DNA of 11,305 nucleotides from Amphritea sp. (lineage in GTDB: Bacteria; Pseudomonadota; Gammaproteobacteria; Pseudomonadales; Balneatricaceae): positions 1 to 11,305 of the forward strand of contig JAGPUU010000177.1 of assembly GCA_018067325.1 (NCBI GenBank), written 5' to 3'. The notes under the pieces were generated by a model. The model searched no databases, was not told the origin of the DNA, and saw only the letters and a program-made list of their open reading frames with translations. This document shows positions 1-7,872 of this stretch, in pieces (positions within the stretch are counted from its first letter, which is position 1; each line of letters starts with the position of its first letter). Both the position numbers and the translations under genes were made by a program.

Positions 1-2035
1 CATTAGTACCGGTGACCGTTACCTGGATCTGTTGTGAGTCAGTCGCACCGTTTTCATCGGTCACAGTGACCGGGATCGTCAGGGTCTGGCTATCGCCCAC
101 ACCCATGCCGTCATAGGCCGCATCGGCGGGATCAAAGTTATATGAGCCATCACTCTCTAATGTGAAGCCGGCGGGCAGACTGTCGGCGCTGAAGCTAACG
201 CTATCGCCGTCTACATCAGACGCAGTCAATTGACCAGAGGTAGCAGAATCACCTTCGGCAACATTAGCCGTCACATCCGCACCGGCAACCGGCGCATCGT
301 TGGTACCGGTAACCGTTACCTGAATCTGCTGACTATCGGTCGCACCGTTTTCATCGGTCACAGTGACCGGGATCGTTAGGGTCTGGCTATCGCCAAGCCC
401 CATACCGTCATAAGCACTGTCCGCAGGATCAAAACTGTAAGAACCATCACTCTCTAAGGTAAAGCCAGCGGGCAGACTGTCGGCACTGAAGTTCACACTA
501 TCGCCATCGACATCGGAGGCGGTCAGTTGGCCGGAGATGGCACTATCGCCTTCAAGGACATGAGCCATAATATCGATACCAGCTACCGGTTCATCATTAG
601 TACCACTCACCGTAATCTGGATCTGCTGGGAATCCGTGGCACCATGCTCATCAGTAACCGTCACTGGAATTGACAGTGTCTGGCTATCACCTATAGCCAT
701 GCCATCATATGCTGGATCAGCAGGATCAAAGCGGTATGAGCCATCGGATTCCAGAGTAAAGCCCGCAGGCAGACTGTCGGCACTGAAGCTAACGCTATCG
801 CCGTCCACGTCAGAGGCCGTTAATTGCCCAGAGATGGAACTAGCACCTTCATCTGTGACAACAATTACATCTGTATCAGCAACAGGGGCATCATTCGTTC
901 CGACAAGACTAATCCTAATCTCAGCACTACTTTCCAGACCGCCAGAATCGACAACTTTGACAGGGATAGTCAAAACCTGAGAATCGCCTACACCCAGATG
1001 TTGATAGGCCACATTATCCGGATCAAAGCTATAGTCTCCATCGACCGTCAGTTCAAAACCTGGAGGCAGAGAAAAGCCGTCTGCAATAACAAATGACAGT
1101 TGTTCAGAAAAATCTTGGTCTACCGCTTCCAGCTCTCCATTAACAATCGAATCCCCTTCGTCAACTTGAAAAGAGGCCGAGGATAAAACCGGGGCTTCAT
1201 TAATATCATTAACATCAATAGAAACCGTTTCAGTAAAGCTCTTCCCTCCAGCGTCGGTAACTGTAATTTCAACTGGCAGGCTTGACTGAGCTTCATAATC
1301 AAAGGAGGCACCGACTTTAACGACCAGCTCATTACCGACTATTTCAAATAGATCAGCTCCCTCACCGGTTAGCTCAAACTGAAACCCATCAACATTGTCA
1401 AAATCAGTGGCTGTAAGTGTTGCAACCACATCACCAGGTTGTAATGTCTCATCAATAGACATTTGACTGAGGCTTATATCATCTGGAGCAACATTAACAA
1501 TGTCGGCATTAATCTCATTTACAAGCTCCGCCAACCCATCAAAATTGACTGTAAGCGGAACGTCTATCGCGAATTCACTCGTATTACTGACCGCATTCAC
1601 ATTGAGTGAATACAGTTCACCTAGCTGAGCTGTTAACTCACTCTTCAGAAAAAGAGCATCTCCATTAATAATGAATTGACCATCATCCAGAATAAAAGAG
1701 AAATCGGCACCTTCAACAGGAATAGAGAGAGTAGCGATTTGAGTTCCTGCAGGAAGGGATCCCTGCGCTGTCAACGATGACAGCAGATCATGATTTAATT
1801 CGAAATTAAAACCATCCGACTGCAACTCTGAAAGAACCCAGTCATCCAGATCGTCATCAATCCGACCTTGAATATTTTGCTTAAAAAGCTCTTCCGGACT
1901 AAGAACGTTATGCCCAAAGATCTCTTCAGCCTCAGACCGGTTAGGATTTATATGCGCAGCCGCTTCCTGATTAAATAAATCCGCTGACGCCGCTTCGCGT
2001 AAGGATTCAGGGGAAGTGTTTTCTTGATCAGCCAT
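1..2035 (-). CDS. Large repetitive VCBS/cadherin-like adhesin, N-terminal part (runs off the window)
   Basis: Probable giant surface adhesin or biofilm protein exported by the adjacent type I system. An uninterrupted minus-strand frame gives 678 codons from ATG 2033-2035 and is still open at the left edge, so the C-terminus, where a type I secretion signal would lie, is not seen. GAGG sits 6 nt before the ATG, fixing the start. The N-terminus is acidic and hydrophilic with no signal peptide, as expected for a type I substrate. Residues about 85-180 and 184-282 resemble cadherin-like domains; the second ends in the typical NDINEAP junction. From about 283, VCBS-type repeats follow, with TNDAP/TNDEP junctions whose Asn residues are at 381, 480, 579 and 678. 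Asp-rich motifs such as SDVDGDS suggest calcium binding. I see no LapA-like retention module, though a divergent one cannot be excluded. Exact function and partner are inferred. Confidence 0.88.
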   Translation of the reverse strand, partial: MADQENTSPESLREAASADLFNQEAAAHINPNRSEAEEIFGHNVLSPEELFKQNIQGRIDDDLDDWVLSELQSDGFNFELNHDLLSSLTAQGSLPAGTQIATLSIPVEGADFSFILDDGQFIINGDALFLKSELTAQLGELYSLNVNAVSNTSEFAIDVPLTVNFDGLAELVNEINADIVNVAPDDISLSQMSIDETLQPGDVVATLTATDFDNVDGFQFELTGEGADLFEIVGNELVVKVGASFDYEAQSSLPVEITVTDAGGKSFTETVSIDVNDINEAPVLSSASFQVDEGDSIVNGELEAVDQDFSEQLSFVIADGFSLPPGFELTVDGDYSFDPDNVAYQHLGVGDSQVLTIPVKVVDSGGLESSAEIRISLVGTNDAPVADTDVIVVTDEGASSISGQLTASDVDGDSVSFSADSLPAGFTLESDGSYRFDPADPAYDGMAIGDSQTLSIPVTVTDEHGATDSQQIQITVSGTNDEPVAGIDIMAHVLEGDSAISGQLTASDVDGDSVNFSADSLPAGFTLESDGSYSFDPADSAYDGMGLGDSQTLTIPVTVTDENGATDSQQIQVTVTGTNDAPVAGADVTANVAEGDSATSGQLTASDVDGDSVSFSADSLPAGFTLESDGSYNFDPADAAYDGMGVGDSQTLTIPVTVTDENGATDSQQIQVTVTGTN
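2..895 (-). repeat. Three tandem 297-bp (99-aa) VCBS-type repeat units inside the adhesin gene
   Basis: The codon for the junction Asn recurs at 893-895, 596-598, 299-301 and 2-4, a constant spacing of 297 bp or 99 codons. The next unit toward the N-terminus (893-1201) is 102 codons and clearly more diverged. Each unit carries the landmarks EGDSA, GQLTASDVDGDS, SLPAGFTLESDGSY, FDPAD, GDSQTL and ATDSQQIQ. Two units share an exact 36-bp match at 44-79 and 341-376, showing recent homogenisation at the DNA level. More copies probably lie beyond the window edge. Confidence 0.93.
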
Positions 2036-2142
2036 ATCTCGCCTCAACTACATATAAACCTAAATAACCTTTCTCACGAAATAGTCTATTCAGAGTACTT
2101 AAAAATATCGAAGGCCTTGAGAATAAGACCAAACAGATGCAA

Positions 2143-2148
2143 TATAAT
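2143..2148 (+). promoter_or_regulatory. Candidate -10 box of the secretion operon promoter
   Basis: A perfect TATAAT lies 61 nt before the preferred start of the first ABC exporter. No good -35 sits at 17 bp; the nearest, TTGAGA at 2117-2122, has a 20-bp spacer, so an activator may be needed or the call may be wrong. Transcription from about 2155 would leave out the upstream ATG at 2137, which supports the start at 2209. Confidence 0.45.
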
Positions 2149-2150
2149 GC

Positions 2151-2166
2151 GAGACAAAATTGTCTC
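2151..2166. promoter_or_regulatory. Perfect palindrome, candidate operator in the divergent intergenic region
   Basis: GAGACAA and TTGTCTC flank a 2-bp centre (AA), a perfect 7+2+7 inverted repeat. It begins 2 bp after the candidate -10 and would cover the transcription start of the secretion operon. On the other strand it falls between a possible -35 (TTGAAT, 2173-2168) and -10 (CATTAT, 2149-2144) for the adhesin. This geometry suits a dimeric regulator controlling both directions. The regulator is unknown, and the role is inferred from position only. Confidence 0.45.
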
Positions 2167-2208
2167 AATTCAATATGTTGCATTACGCCCTGGTATATAA
2201 GAGCTCAC

Positions 2209-3924
2209 ATGAGTAGGAATAGGTCAGAACAGTTTTCAATTAAACAGCTAAAAACACCAGGCACATGGAGTCACCCCGTTGTGTTGCTCTCATCCCTGGC
2301 CATTAACATCCTAGCCCTAGCCCTTCCTACAGTTATACTTCAAGTGTATGACCGTATCATTCCTAATCAAGCAACTGAGACCTTTATATTCCTCATATTG
2401 GGCATGCTGGGGGTAGTTGTACTAGATACAGCCCTGCGGATTTTTCGCTCGACGTTACTCAGCTGGAGCGGCGCACAATTTGATCATCGTGAAAGCCTCA
2501 AAGCGATGAATCATATTTTAAATACCGACAATTCAGCTTTCGAAAAAGAGCCTGCTGGCTATTACCTTGATAAGACTCAAGCCCTTGAACAAATCCAGGA
2601 GTTCTATTCGGGCCAATCTATCCTACTCGTCATGGATCTACCTTTTGTCCTCTTATTCTTAGCACTCATCTGGGTCATCGCTGGCCCGCTAATACTGATA
2701 CCCCTAACGCTATTAATGATTTTCTTTATCGTTGCCGTCATTACCGGTCGACAGTTGCGTAACGCACTCGAAACCCGCTCAACTATGGAAGACAGACGAC
2801 AAAACTTTATTATTGAAACCCTGAAAGGAATTCACACCATAAAGTCTATGGCGATGGAAGCACTGATGTTGCGACGCTATGAACGATTACAACACCAATC
2901 AGCTGAAAGCATTTACGATCTGAGTCGAATAAACAGCATAGTTCAGGGTATCGGCGCCACTTTTTCACAGCTGGCCGTAGTAGCATTTGTTGGTATAGGT
3001 AGCATCTCAGTTATCAGCGGTGATCTGACTGTAGGCGCGTTAGCTGCGGGAACAATGCTATCCAGCCGAGTTCTGCAACCGGGCTTAAAAGCCATGGGGT
3101 TCTGGTCTCAGTTCCAAACGTTACGTATGGCACTGAAAAAAATCGAAACCCTTTACCAACAACCGAGAGAAAGTGGCGGCGAGATTCGCAAAGAATCAGG
3201 CTTAAGCGGAAAAGTAGAAATCCGTAATATCAGCTTCAAACACCCAGGACAAGAGCTCGATCTTATTAAGAATCTCTCATTGGCGGCCTACCCTGGAGAA
3301 ACCATTGGCATCACGGGCAACAACGGTAGTGGTAAAAGCACACTAATCAGTCTCCTCTCTGGATTTCTGAAACCCGAGAAGGGAGATATATACCTGGATG
3401 ATCATGATATAAGAGAATATGACCTGGAATTTCTTCGCGCTCAAATCGGCATCATGCCTCAGCGAGGTATTCTATTCGAAGGCTCTATTCTAGAGAACAT
3501 GACTCTGTATCGAGAAGGTGAAGCTCTGCAGGAAGCTCTCGAGCTATCAAAGATTTTAGGTTTAGAAGAGATTGTGGCTCGACTACCAGATGGATTAGAT
3601 ACACAGGTTGGCGGCGCTGCTGTAGACACCCTTTCTGAAGGCGTACGACAAAAAATAATCATGGTGCGATCATTGGTCGGACACCCCAAAATCATTCTGT
3701 TCGATGATGCCAATGCAAATTTCGACATCAAAAATGACGGACGTTTACTCAATGTAATCAAAAAAATGCGCGGATCTCGCACAATGATTATTGTCACCCA
3801 CCGCCCCTCATTTTTACGCATATGCGATCGCCAATACATTCTGAAAGAGGGTCACCTTGAAGAGTATGTAGATCCCTATATTGCTTCCCAGGCTGCACAA
3901 GCCAATTCACAGGCAAAGGTATAA
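2209..3924 (+). CDS. Type I secretion ABC exporter, short form without C39 domain, degenerate ATPase site
   Basis: Inner-membrane permease/ATPase of a type I secretion system, PrtD/RtxE-like in size. The frame is open from ATG 2137, but I prefer ATG 2209 (571 aa): AAGAG stands 5 nt before it, the extra 24 residues (Cys/Asn-rich) look non-coding, and a TATAAT lies inside the longer version. Membrane segments begin at about residue 23, with further ones near 50-75, 135-185 and 245-285. The ATPase domain is about 330-560: Walker A GNNGSGKST at 370-378, signature LSEGV at 475-479 in place of LSGGQ, Walker B ending FDD with Asp500 where the catalytic Glu is expected, and H-loop His531. It is first in a three-gene operon, 4 nt before the next gene. 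The substituted Glu suggests weak hydrolysis at its own Walker site and pairing with the downstream exporter. Confidence 0.9.
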   Translation: MSRNRSEQFSIKQLKTPGTWSHPVVLLSSLAINILALALPTVILQVYDRIIPNQATETFIFLILGMLGVVVLDTALRIFRSTLLSWSGAQFDHRESLKAMNHILNTDNSAFEKEPAGYYLDKTQALEQIQEFYSGQSILLVMDLPFVLLFLALIWVIAGPLILIPLTLLMIFFIVAVITGRQLRNALETRSTMEDRRQNFIIETLKGIHTIKSMAMEALMLRRYERLQHQSAESIYDLSRINSIVQGIGATFSQLAVVAFVGIGSISVISGDLTVGALAAGTMLSSRVLQPGLKAMGFWSQFQTLRMALKKIETLYQQPRESGGEIRKESGLSGKVEIRNISFKHPGQELDLIKNLSLAAYPGETIGITGNNGSGKSTLISLLSGFLKPEKGDIYLDDHDIREYDLEFLRAQIGIMPQRGILFEGSILENMTLYREGEALQEALELSKILGLEEIVARLPDGLDTQVGGAAVDTLSEGVRQKIIMVRSLVGHPKIILFDDANANFDIKNDGRLLNVIKKMRGSRTMIIVTHRPSFLRICDRQYILKEGHLEEYVDPYIASQAAQANSQAKV

Positions 3925-3928
3925 TTGA

Positions 3929-6088
3929 ATGAGCAGTAGCCCGCGTCCAATGATGGCCTCAGAGCAACTTGCCGATGACCTTCGAAACAAAACCGAAACA
4001 GCTTTTAAAGAGGTATCCCCTTTTTCTGCCTGCCTGCTCCCTCTATTAAGGGAGCTCGGCTGGAACAATTATGCGAAAGAGCTTGTCGAAGCCCTACCGC
4101 ACTTTTCTGCGCAGATAGACCTGATTGATCTGCGCAATATATTGGCCACATTAGGCTACGAAAGCACGCCGGTTAAGACCACAATTTCCGATCTTAAAAA
4201 AGAGCTTTATCCAGCCCTCTTCATCTCTGATAACAACCATGTACTACTACTTCAAGGCTTAGAAGAGGAAAAAACATTCTTCTATGATCCACAAAATGAC
4301 AGCTACGAAACCACTGAAGAACTAAACCTGCAAGGCACCGTTTATCTTTTTACAGATAACCACGCCCATCACGGTAGCAACACCCCAGAGCTCAGTAACG
4401 ACTGGTTTGGTAACCTACTACAACGTTTCAATAAGATGATCATTCACCTGCTTGGAATGACCTTCATTATCAACCTTGTAGCCCTTCTCGTACCTCTGTT
4501 TATTATGGTAATTTATGACAAAGTTATCGGTGCAAAATCTGCAGAAACCCTGCCCTTTCTGATCACAGGAGCAGCTATTCTTTTAGCCGCTGATCTTGGC
4601 TTACGCTATCTACGCGCAAAACTACTCGGTGTAACCGCTGGGCGACTTGATTACCTAATAGGCGTAGAAACCTTTAAACGCATGCTCTACCTGCCACCGC
4701 TCTACACCGAACGCTCGACTGTAGCGGCACAACTGTCACGTCTAAAACAATTTGACTCTGTCAGAGACTTTTTCACCGGCCCCAGCGCTGCCATCGCCCT
4801 AGAACTTCCATTTGTCATTTTATTTCTTACTGTCATCGGCATCCTTGGCGGCGTGATAGCGCTAATACCACTGGCAATGGTGATTGGATTTATCATGCTG
4901 GGGCTGTTCTGGATGCCTATGCTCAACAGCAAAATAGTGCGTGCTGGCAAAGCCAGAACTGAAAAACAGCGAATTATTATGCAAACTGTCGCCGGGCGCA
5001 AAGAGATCAAATCCATTGGCGGCGAAACGGTCTGGTGGGAACGCTTCAGAGAGAACTCAGGCGAATCAGTTCTATCCAACTATCAAACATTCCTCTCTAA
5101 CAACGTTATGAACAATCTTGCGCAGGGCATGATGACCTTTACCGGCGTAGCCGTGCTTGGCGTAGGCACCATGCAAGTAATGGCTGGGGAGATGACCATC
5201 GGTGCATTGATCGCCATCATGGCACTGGTTTGGCGGGTATTATCCCCTCTGCAAAGCGCATTTCTCTCATTTTCTAAATTTCAGCAAACTATCAAGGCTA
5301 TCCGACAGATCAACCAATTGATGAAACTGAAGAATGAGCGTTCAAGCGGTAAATCAGGGCTCATTCTTGAAAAGCTCATCGGTGATATCCGCATAGAGCG
5401 GGTCAGCTTTCGCTACGGGCCTGACAGAGACCCTGCGCTACTAGGCGTATCATTCCAGATCAAACCTGGAGAAATGGTAGCGATAAGCGGCAATACAGGC
5501 TCCGGCAAGTCAACACTGATCAAAATGATTGCCGGTATGTACGCACCACAAGCCGGCTCGCTTCAACTCGACGGAATGGATCTGCGACAACTTAACGCGA
5601 TGGATCTAAGACGAGCCATCGCTTACGTCCCTCAGCAGATACATATGTTCCACGGCACCATTGCCCAAAATATTCGCCTGAATAACAGTTTAGCCACCGA
5701 TGAACAGATACGTAACGCTGCAGCAGAAGCTGGCGTATTGGAAGAAATTATGGCGTTACCAGAAGGACTCAACACAAGAATTGGCGATACCACTATAGAT
5801 CGAATGCCCCCAGGCTTTCTTCGCTCTCTATCAATGGCCAGAGCCTTTGTCAGCCCGGCAAAAATACTTTTACTGGATGAACCCGGAGCCTCTTTGGACG
5901 ACGAATCCGATAAACGCTTCGTTGAACAACTTAAAAAAATCAAAGGCAGTCGTTCAATTATTATGGTGAGTCACAGACCTAGTCATATTCGACTCGCAGA
6001 TAAAGCAATATTGATGGAACAGGGAGCCGTGATTCATGCGGGCTCTCCTGATGAAGTAGTCAGCCTGTTGCTGGAGAACGCAGTATGA
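3929..6088 (+). CDS. Type I secretion ABC exporter with inactive C39-like N-terminal domain (LapB/HlyB/RtxB-type)
   Basis: Inner-membrane type I secretion permease/ATPase, 719 aa, the usual length for C39-like-domain exporters. Residues about 10-145 match a peptidase C39 fold: the PFSACL stretch aligns with the family's catalytic CGxACL, placing Pro31 at the nucleophile Cys, while His104 and Asp120 (YDP) remain. It should therefore bind substrate rather than cleave it. Membrane segments start at about 170, with others near 206-225, 282-330 and 395-430. The ATPase domain has Walker A GNTGSGKST (521-529), Walker B LLLDEP with Glu651 intact, and His682 in the H-loop. The signature LSGGQ is replaced by MPPGF (626-630), a severe change. 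AAAGG lies upstream of the ATG within the preceding gene's end. The stop overlaps the next start (ATGA). It probably forms a heterodimer with the preceding exporter. Confidence 0.93.
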   Translation: MSSSPRPMMASEQLADDLRNKTETAFKEVSPFSACLLPLLRELGWNNYAKELVEALPHFSAQIDLIDLRNILATLGYESTPVKTTISDLKKELYPALFISDNNHVLLLQGLEEEKTFFYDPQNDSYETTEELNLQGTVYLFTDNHAHHGSNTPELSNDWFGNLLQRFNKMIIHLLGMTFIINLVALLVPLFIMVIYDKVIGAKSAETLPFLITGAAILLAADLGLRYLRAKLLGVTAGRLDYLIGVETFKRMLYLPPLYTERSTVAAQLSRLKQFDSVRDFFTGPSAAIALELPFVILFLTVIGILGGVIALIPLAMVIGFIMLGLFWMPMLNSKIVRAGKARTEKQRIIMQTVAGRKEIKSIGGETVWWERFRENSGESVLSNYQTFLSNNVMNNLAQGMMTFTGVAVLGVGTMQVMAGEMTIGALIAIMALVWRVLSPLQSAFLSFSKFQQTIKAIRQINQLMKLKNERSSGKSGLILEKLIGDIRIERVSFRYGPDRDPALLGVSFQIKPGEMVAISGNTGSGKSTLIKMIAGMYAPQAGSLQLDGMDLRQLNAMDLRRAIAYVPQQIHMFHGTIAQNIRLNNSLATDEQIRNAAAEAGVLEEIMALPEGLNTRIGDTTIDRMPPGFLRSLSMARAFVSPAKILLLDEPGASLDDESDKRFVEQLKKIKGSRSIIMVSHRPSHIRLADKAILMEQGAVIHAGSPDEVVSLLLENAV

Positions 6089-7440
6089 GTAGTAAAGAAA
6101 ATAATGTCTTTTCATCCCGCAGCGGAGCCAGTTTGCCACGAGCCAGGGCTCGATTTCTGGCTCAGGCAATTCAACTCGAGGAGCATCACCCTTCTGCCAT
6201 CATTAATGCGGCTATTTATTTCACAGCTTTTATCCTGGTGGCAGCCATAACCTGGGCATTCTTTACAAAAGTAGACGAAGTCACTTCCGCCCGTGGCGAA
6301 GTTATTCCTGCTGGCCTTATCCATGATGTTCAGCATCTTGAGGGAGGTATTGTCAGCGAAATCGTTGTTAGAAATGGCGACACCGTGCGCGAAGGTGATC
6401 TTTTATTACGCTTTTCACCGCCGGCAAGCCAGTCAGAGCTCACACAAACAGAGATCCGTCGCGCCTCTATGATCCTCGAGGGAGAACGACTACAAGCCAT
6501 TATCGATAATCGACCACCTAACTTCGGTGAAATTGGTAAACAGTACCCCGAGCAAACCAAGAAACAACTCACCATTTACAGCGCAGAGCTGGCAAGCCAT
6601 GCCAGCGAGATAAGTGTTATCGATGCCCAGATACGCCAGCGGGAGCAAGAACTTCAGCAACAGGAGAACAGAGTCACCTCTGTTAAGAAAAAAGTTAAGC
6701 TGCTCGCCCAACAAGTGCGTATGCGTAACGAGCTATTTGAGAGCAACATCGTGTCCGAATCCGACCTAATCTCCAGCCAGACAAATCTGGCTGACGCCCA
6801 GAGCGAAGAGCGAAATCTTACTGATGGAATTCGGGTTTCAAAATCAGCACTGGCTGAAGCAATAACCCGTAAAAACGAGCTAAAAACCCGCTTCAATAGA
6901 GACACAGAGTTAAAAGCCGGTGAAGTCGGTGAGCAACTTGCAGAGGTTGAGCAAACCCTAATCCGGGCAAAAGACAGAGTTAATCGCCTGGATGTCTACG
7001 CGCCCCTCAGCGGCATCGTTCAGGACCTGTCTATCACCCGGATTAACGCCGTTGTTGAACCCGGCCAGGTCATTATGCAATTAGTACCAACCGGTGATGA
7101 CATGGTGGTGGAAGCACGAGTATCCCCTAGCGAAATTGGCCACATCCATCCAGGCCAGAAAACTGAGGTAAAGATCGACAGTTACGACTCAGCCCGTTTT
7201 GGTATTGTCACTGGGATAGTCGAGCGCATTTCAGCTTCAACTTATCTGGATGAGAAGAAAAACCCATACTTTAGAGCCGAGATCAGCCTGAATGATAGTG
7301 TCGTAGGAGGCAATCAAGCGATGCCAATATCCCCCGGCATGACAGTAACAGCCGACATTAAAACCGGGTCAAAATCCATTCTCGATTATCTACTGAAGCC
7401 TATATCACGCGGTTTAAACACCGCCTTCAGAGAGCGCTAG
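6085..7440 (+). CDS. HlyD-family type I secretion membrane fusion protein (LapC/RtxD/PrtE-like)
   Basis: Periplasmic adaptor linking the inner-membrane ABC exporter to an outer-membrane TolC-type channel; 451 aa, normal for the family. A short cytoplasmic N-terminus is followed by one membrane segment at about 39-60, then the first lipoyl/barrel half (about 72-112, with the family motif HLEGGIV), a long coiled-coil hairpin rich in Gln/Glu/Arg (about 120-290), the second lipoyl half starting at VYAPLSG (304-310), and a C-terminal beta-barrel. The start codon overlaps the stop of the preceding exporter as ATGA, so translation is probably coupled. It is the last gene of the operon; a terminator follows 18 nt after the stop. 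No outer-membrane partner gene is in the window, so an unlinked TolC homologue is likely used. Confidence 0.94.
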   Translation: MSSKENNVFSSRSGASLPRARARFLAQAIQLEEHHPSAIINAAIYFTAFILVAAITWAFFTKVDEVTSARGEVIPAGLIHDVQHLEGGIVSEIVVRNGDTVREGDLLLRFSPPASQSELTQTEIRRASMILEGERLQAIIDNRPPNFGEIGKQYPEQTKKQLTIYSAELASHASEISVIDAQIRQREQELQQQENRVTSVKKKVKLLAQQVRMRNELFESNIVSESDLISSQTNLADAQSEERNLTDGIRVSKSALAEAITRKNELKTRFNRDTELKAGEVGEQLAEVEQTLIRAKDRVNRLDVYAPLSGIVQDLSITRINAVVEPGQVIMQLVPTGDDMVVEARVSPSEIGHIHPGQKTEVKIDSYDSARFGIVTGIVERISASTYLDEKKNPYFRAEISLNDSVVGGNQAMPISPGMTVTADIKTGSKSILDYLLKPISRGLNTAFRER

Positions 7441-7458
7441 CAATAGTCCTAGTTACAT

Positions 7459-7483
7459 AAAACCGCTATCCGGCGGTTTTTTT
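7459..7483 (+). terminator. Rho-independent terminator of the secretion operon
   Basis: AAAACCGC (7459-7466) pairs perfectly with GCGGTTTT (7473-7480) around a 6-nt loop, and seven T's run from 7477 to 7483. It stands 18 nt after the HlyD-family stop. Read from the other strand the hairpin is followed by only four T's, so it may also weakly stop transcription arriving from the convergent tRNA genes. Between here and the first tRNA (7484-7594) I see only a short duplicated AAGTGATTC and no gene. Confidence 0.9.
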
Positions 7484-7594
7484 ATGCACGTAAATTCCCG
7501 AAAGCATGAAAATTTAGCTTTGAAAGCATCGCATGATATTTAAGCAGGGAAGGTAGACTGTAAAAGAAAGTGATTCAGAAGTGATTCTAAGAAA

Positions 7595-7671
7595 TGGTGC
7601 GCCCGGCACGATTCGAACGTGCGACCCCCTAGTTCGTAGCCAGGTACTCTATCCAGCTGAGCTACGGGCGC
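7595..7671 (-). tRNA. tRNA-Arg(ACG), copy 3 (promoter-distal)
   Basis: A 77-nt tRNA on the minus strand with CCA encoded at 7595-7597. The acceptor arms GCGCCCG/CGGGCGC pair fully. The anticodon stem CCTGG/CTAGG encloses the loop CTACGAA, giving anticodon ACG (A34 normally deaminated to inosine, reading CGU/CGC/CGA). The T arm is GCACG-TTCGAAT-CGTGC. The sequence is identical to the two neighbouring copies and is last in the array. Confidence 0.98.
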
Positions 7672-7724
7672 TTAAGATAGTAAATATTGAAGCAGTAAAA
7701 CATAAAATCACATTTGGGAAGGAT

Positions 7725-7801
7725 TGGTGCGCCCGGCACGATTCGAACGTGCGACCCCCTAGTTCGTAGCCAGGTACTCTATCCAGCTGAGCTACGGGCG
7801 C
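7725..7801 (-). tRNA. tRNA-Arg(ACG), copy 2
   Basis: Identical over all 77 nt to the flanking copies, including encoded CCA and anticodon ACG. It is separated by 53 nt from copy 3 and 71 nt from copy 1; the spacers do not resemble each other, so only the mature tRNA is conserved. Confidence 0.98.
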
Positions 7802-7872
7802 TTATCAAACCCAAACTTGTTGTATCAACCACTTATAACCAACTTCTGAGATTAAAGAATAATCTTAGAAAA

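Noticed and set aside
636..1332. Open frames at 636-980 and 824-1096 (plus) and 1120-1332 (minus)
   Set aside because: They are shadows in other frames of the adhesin gene, whose own frame is continuous from 2035 to the window edge and has clear repeat periodicity.
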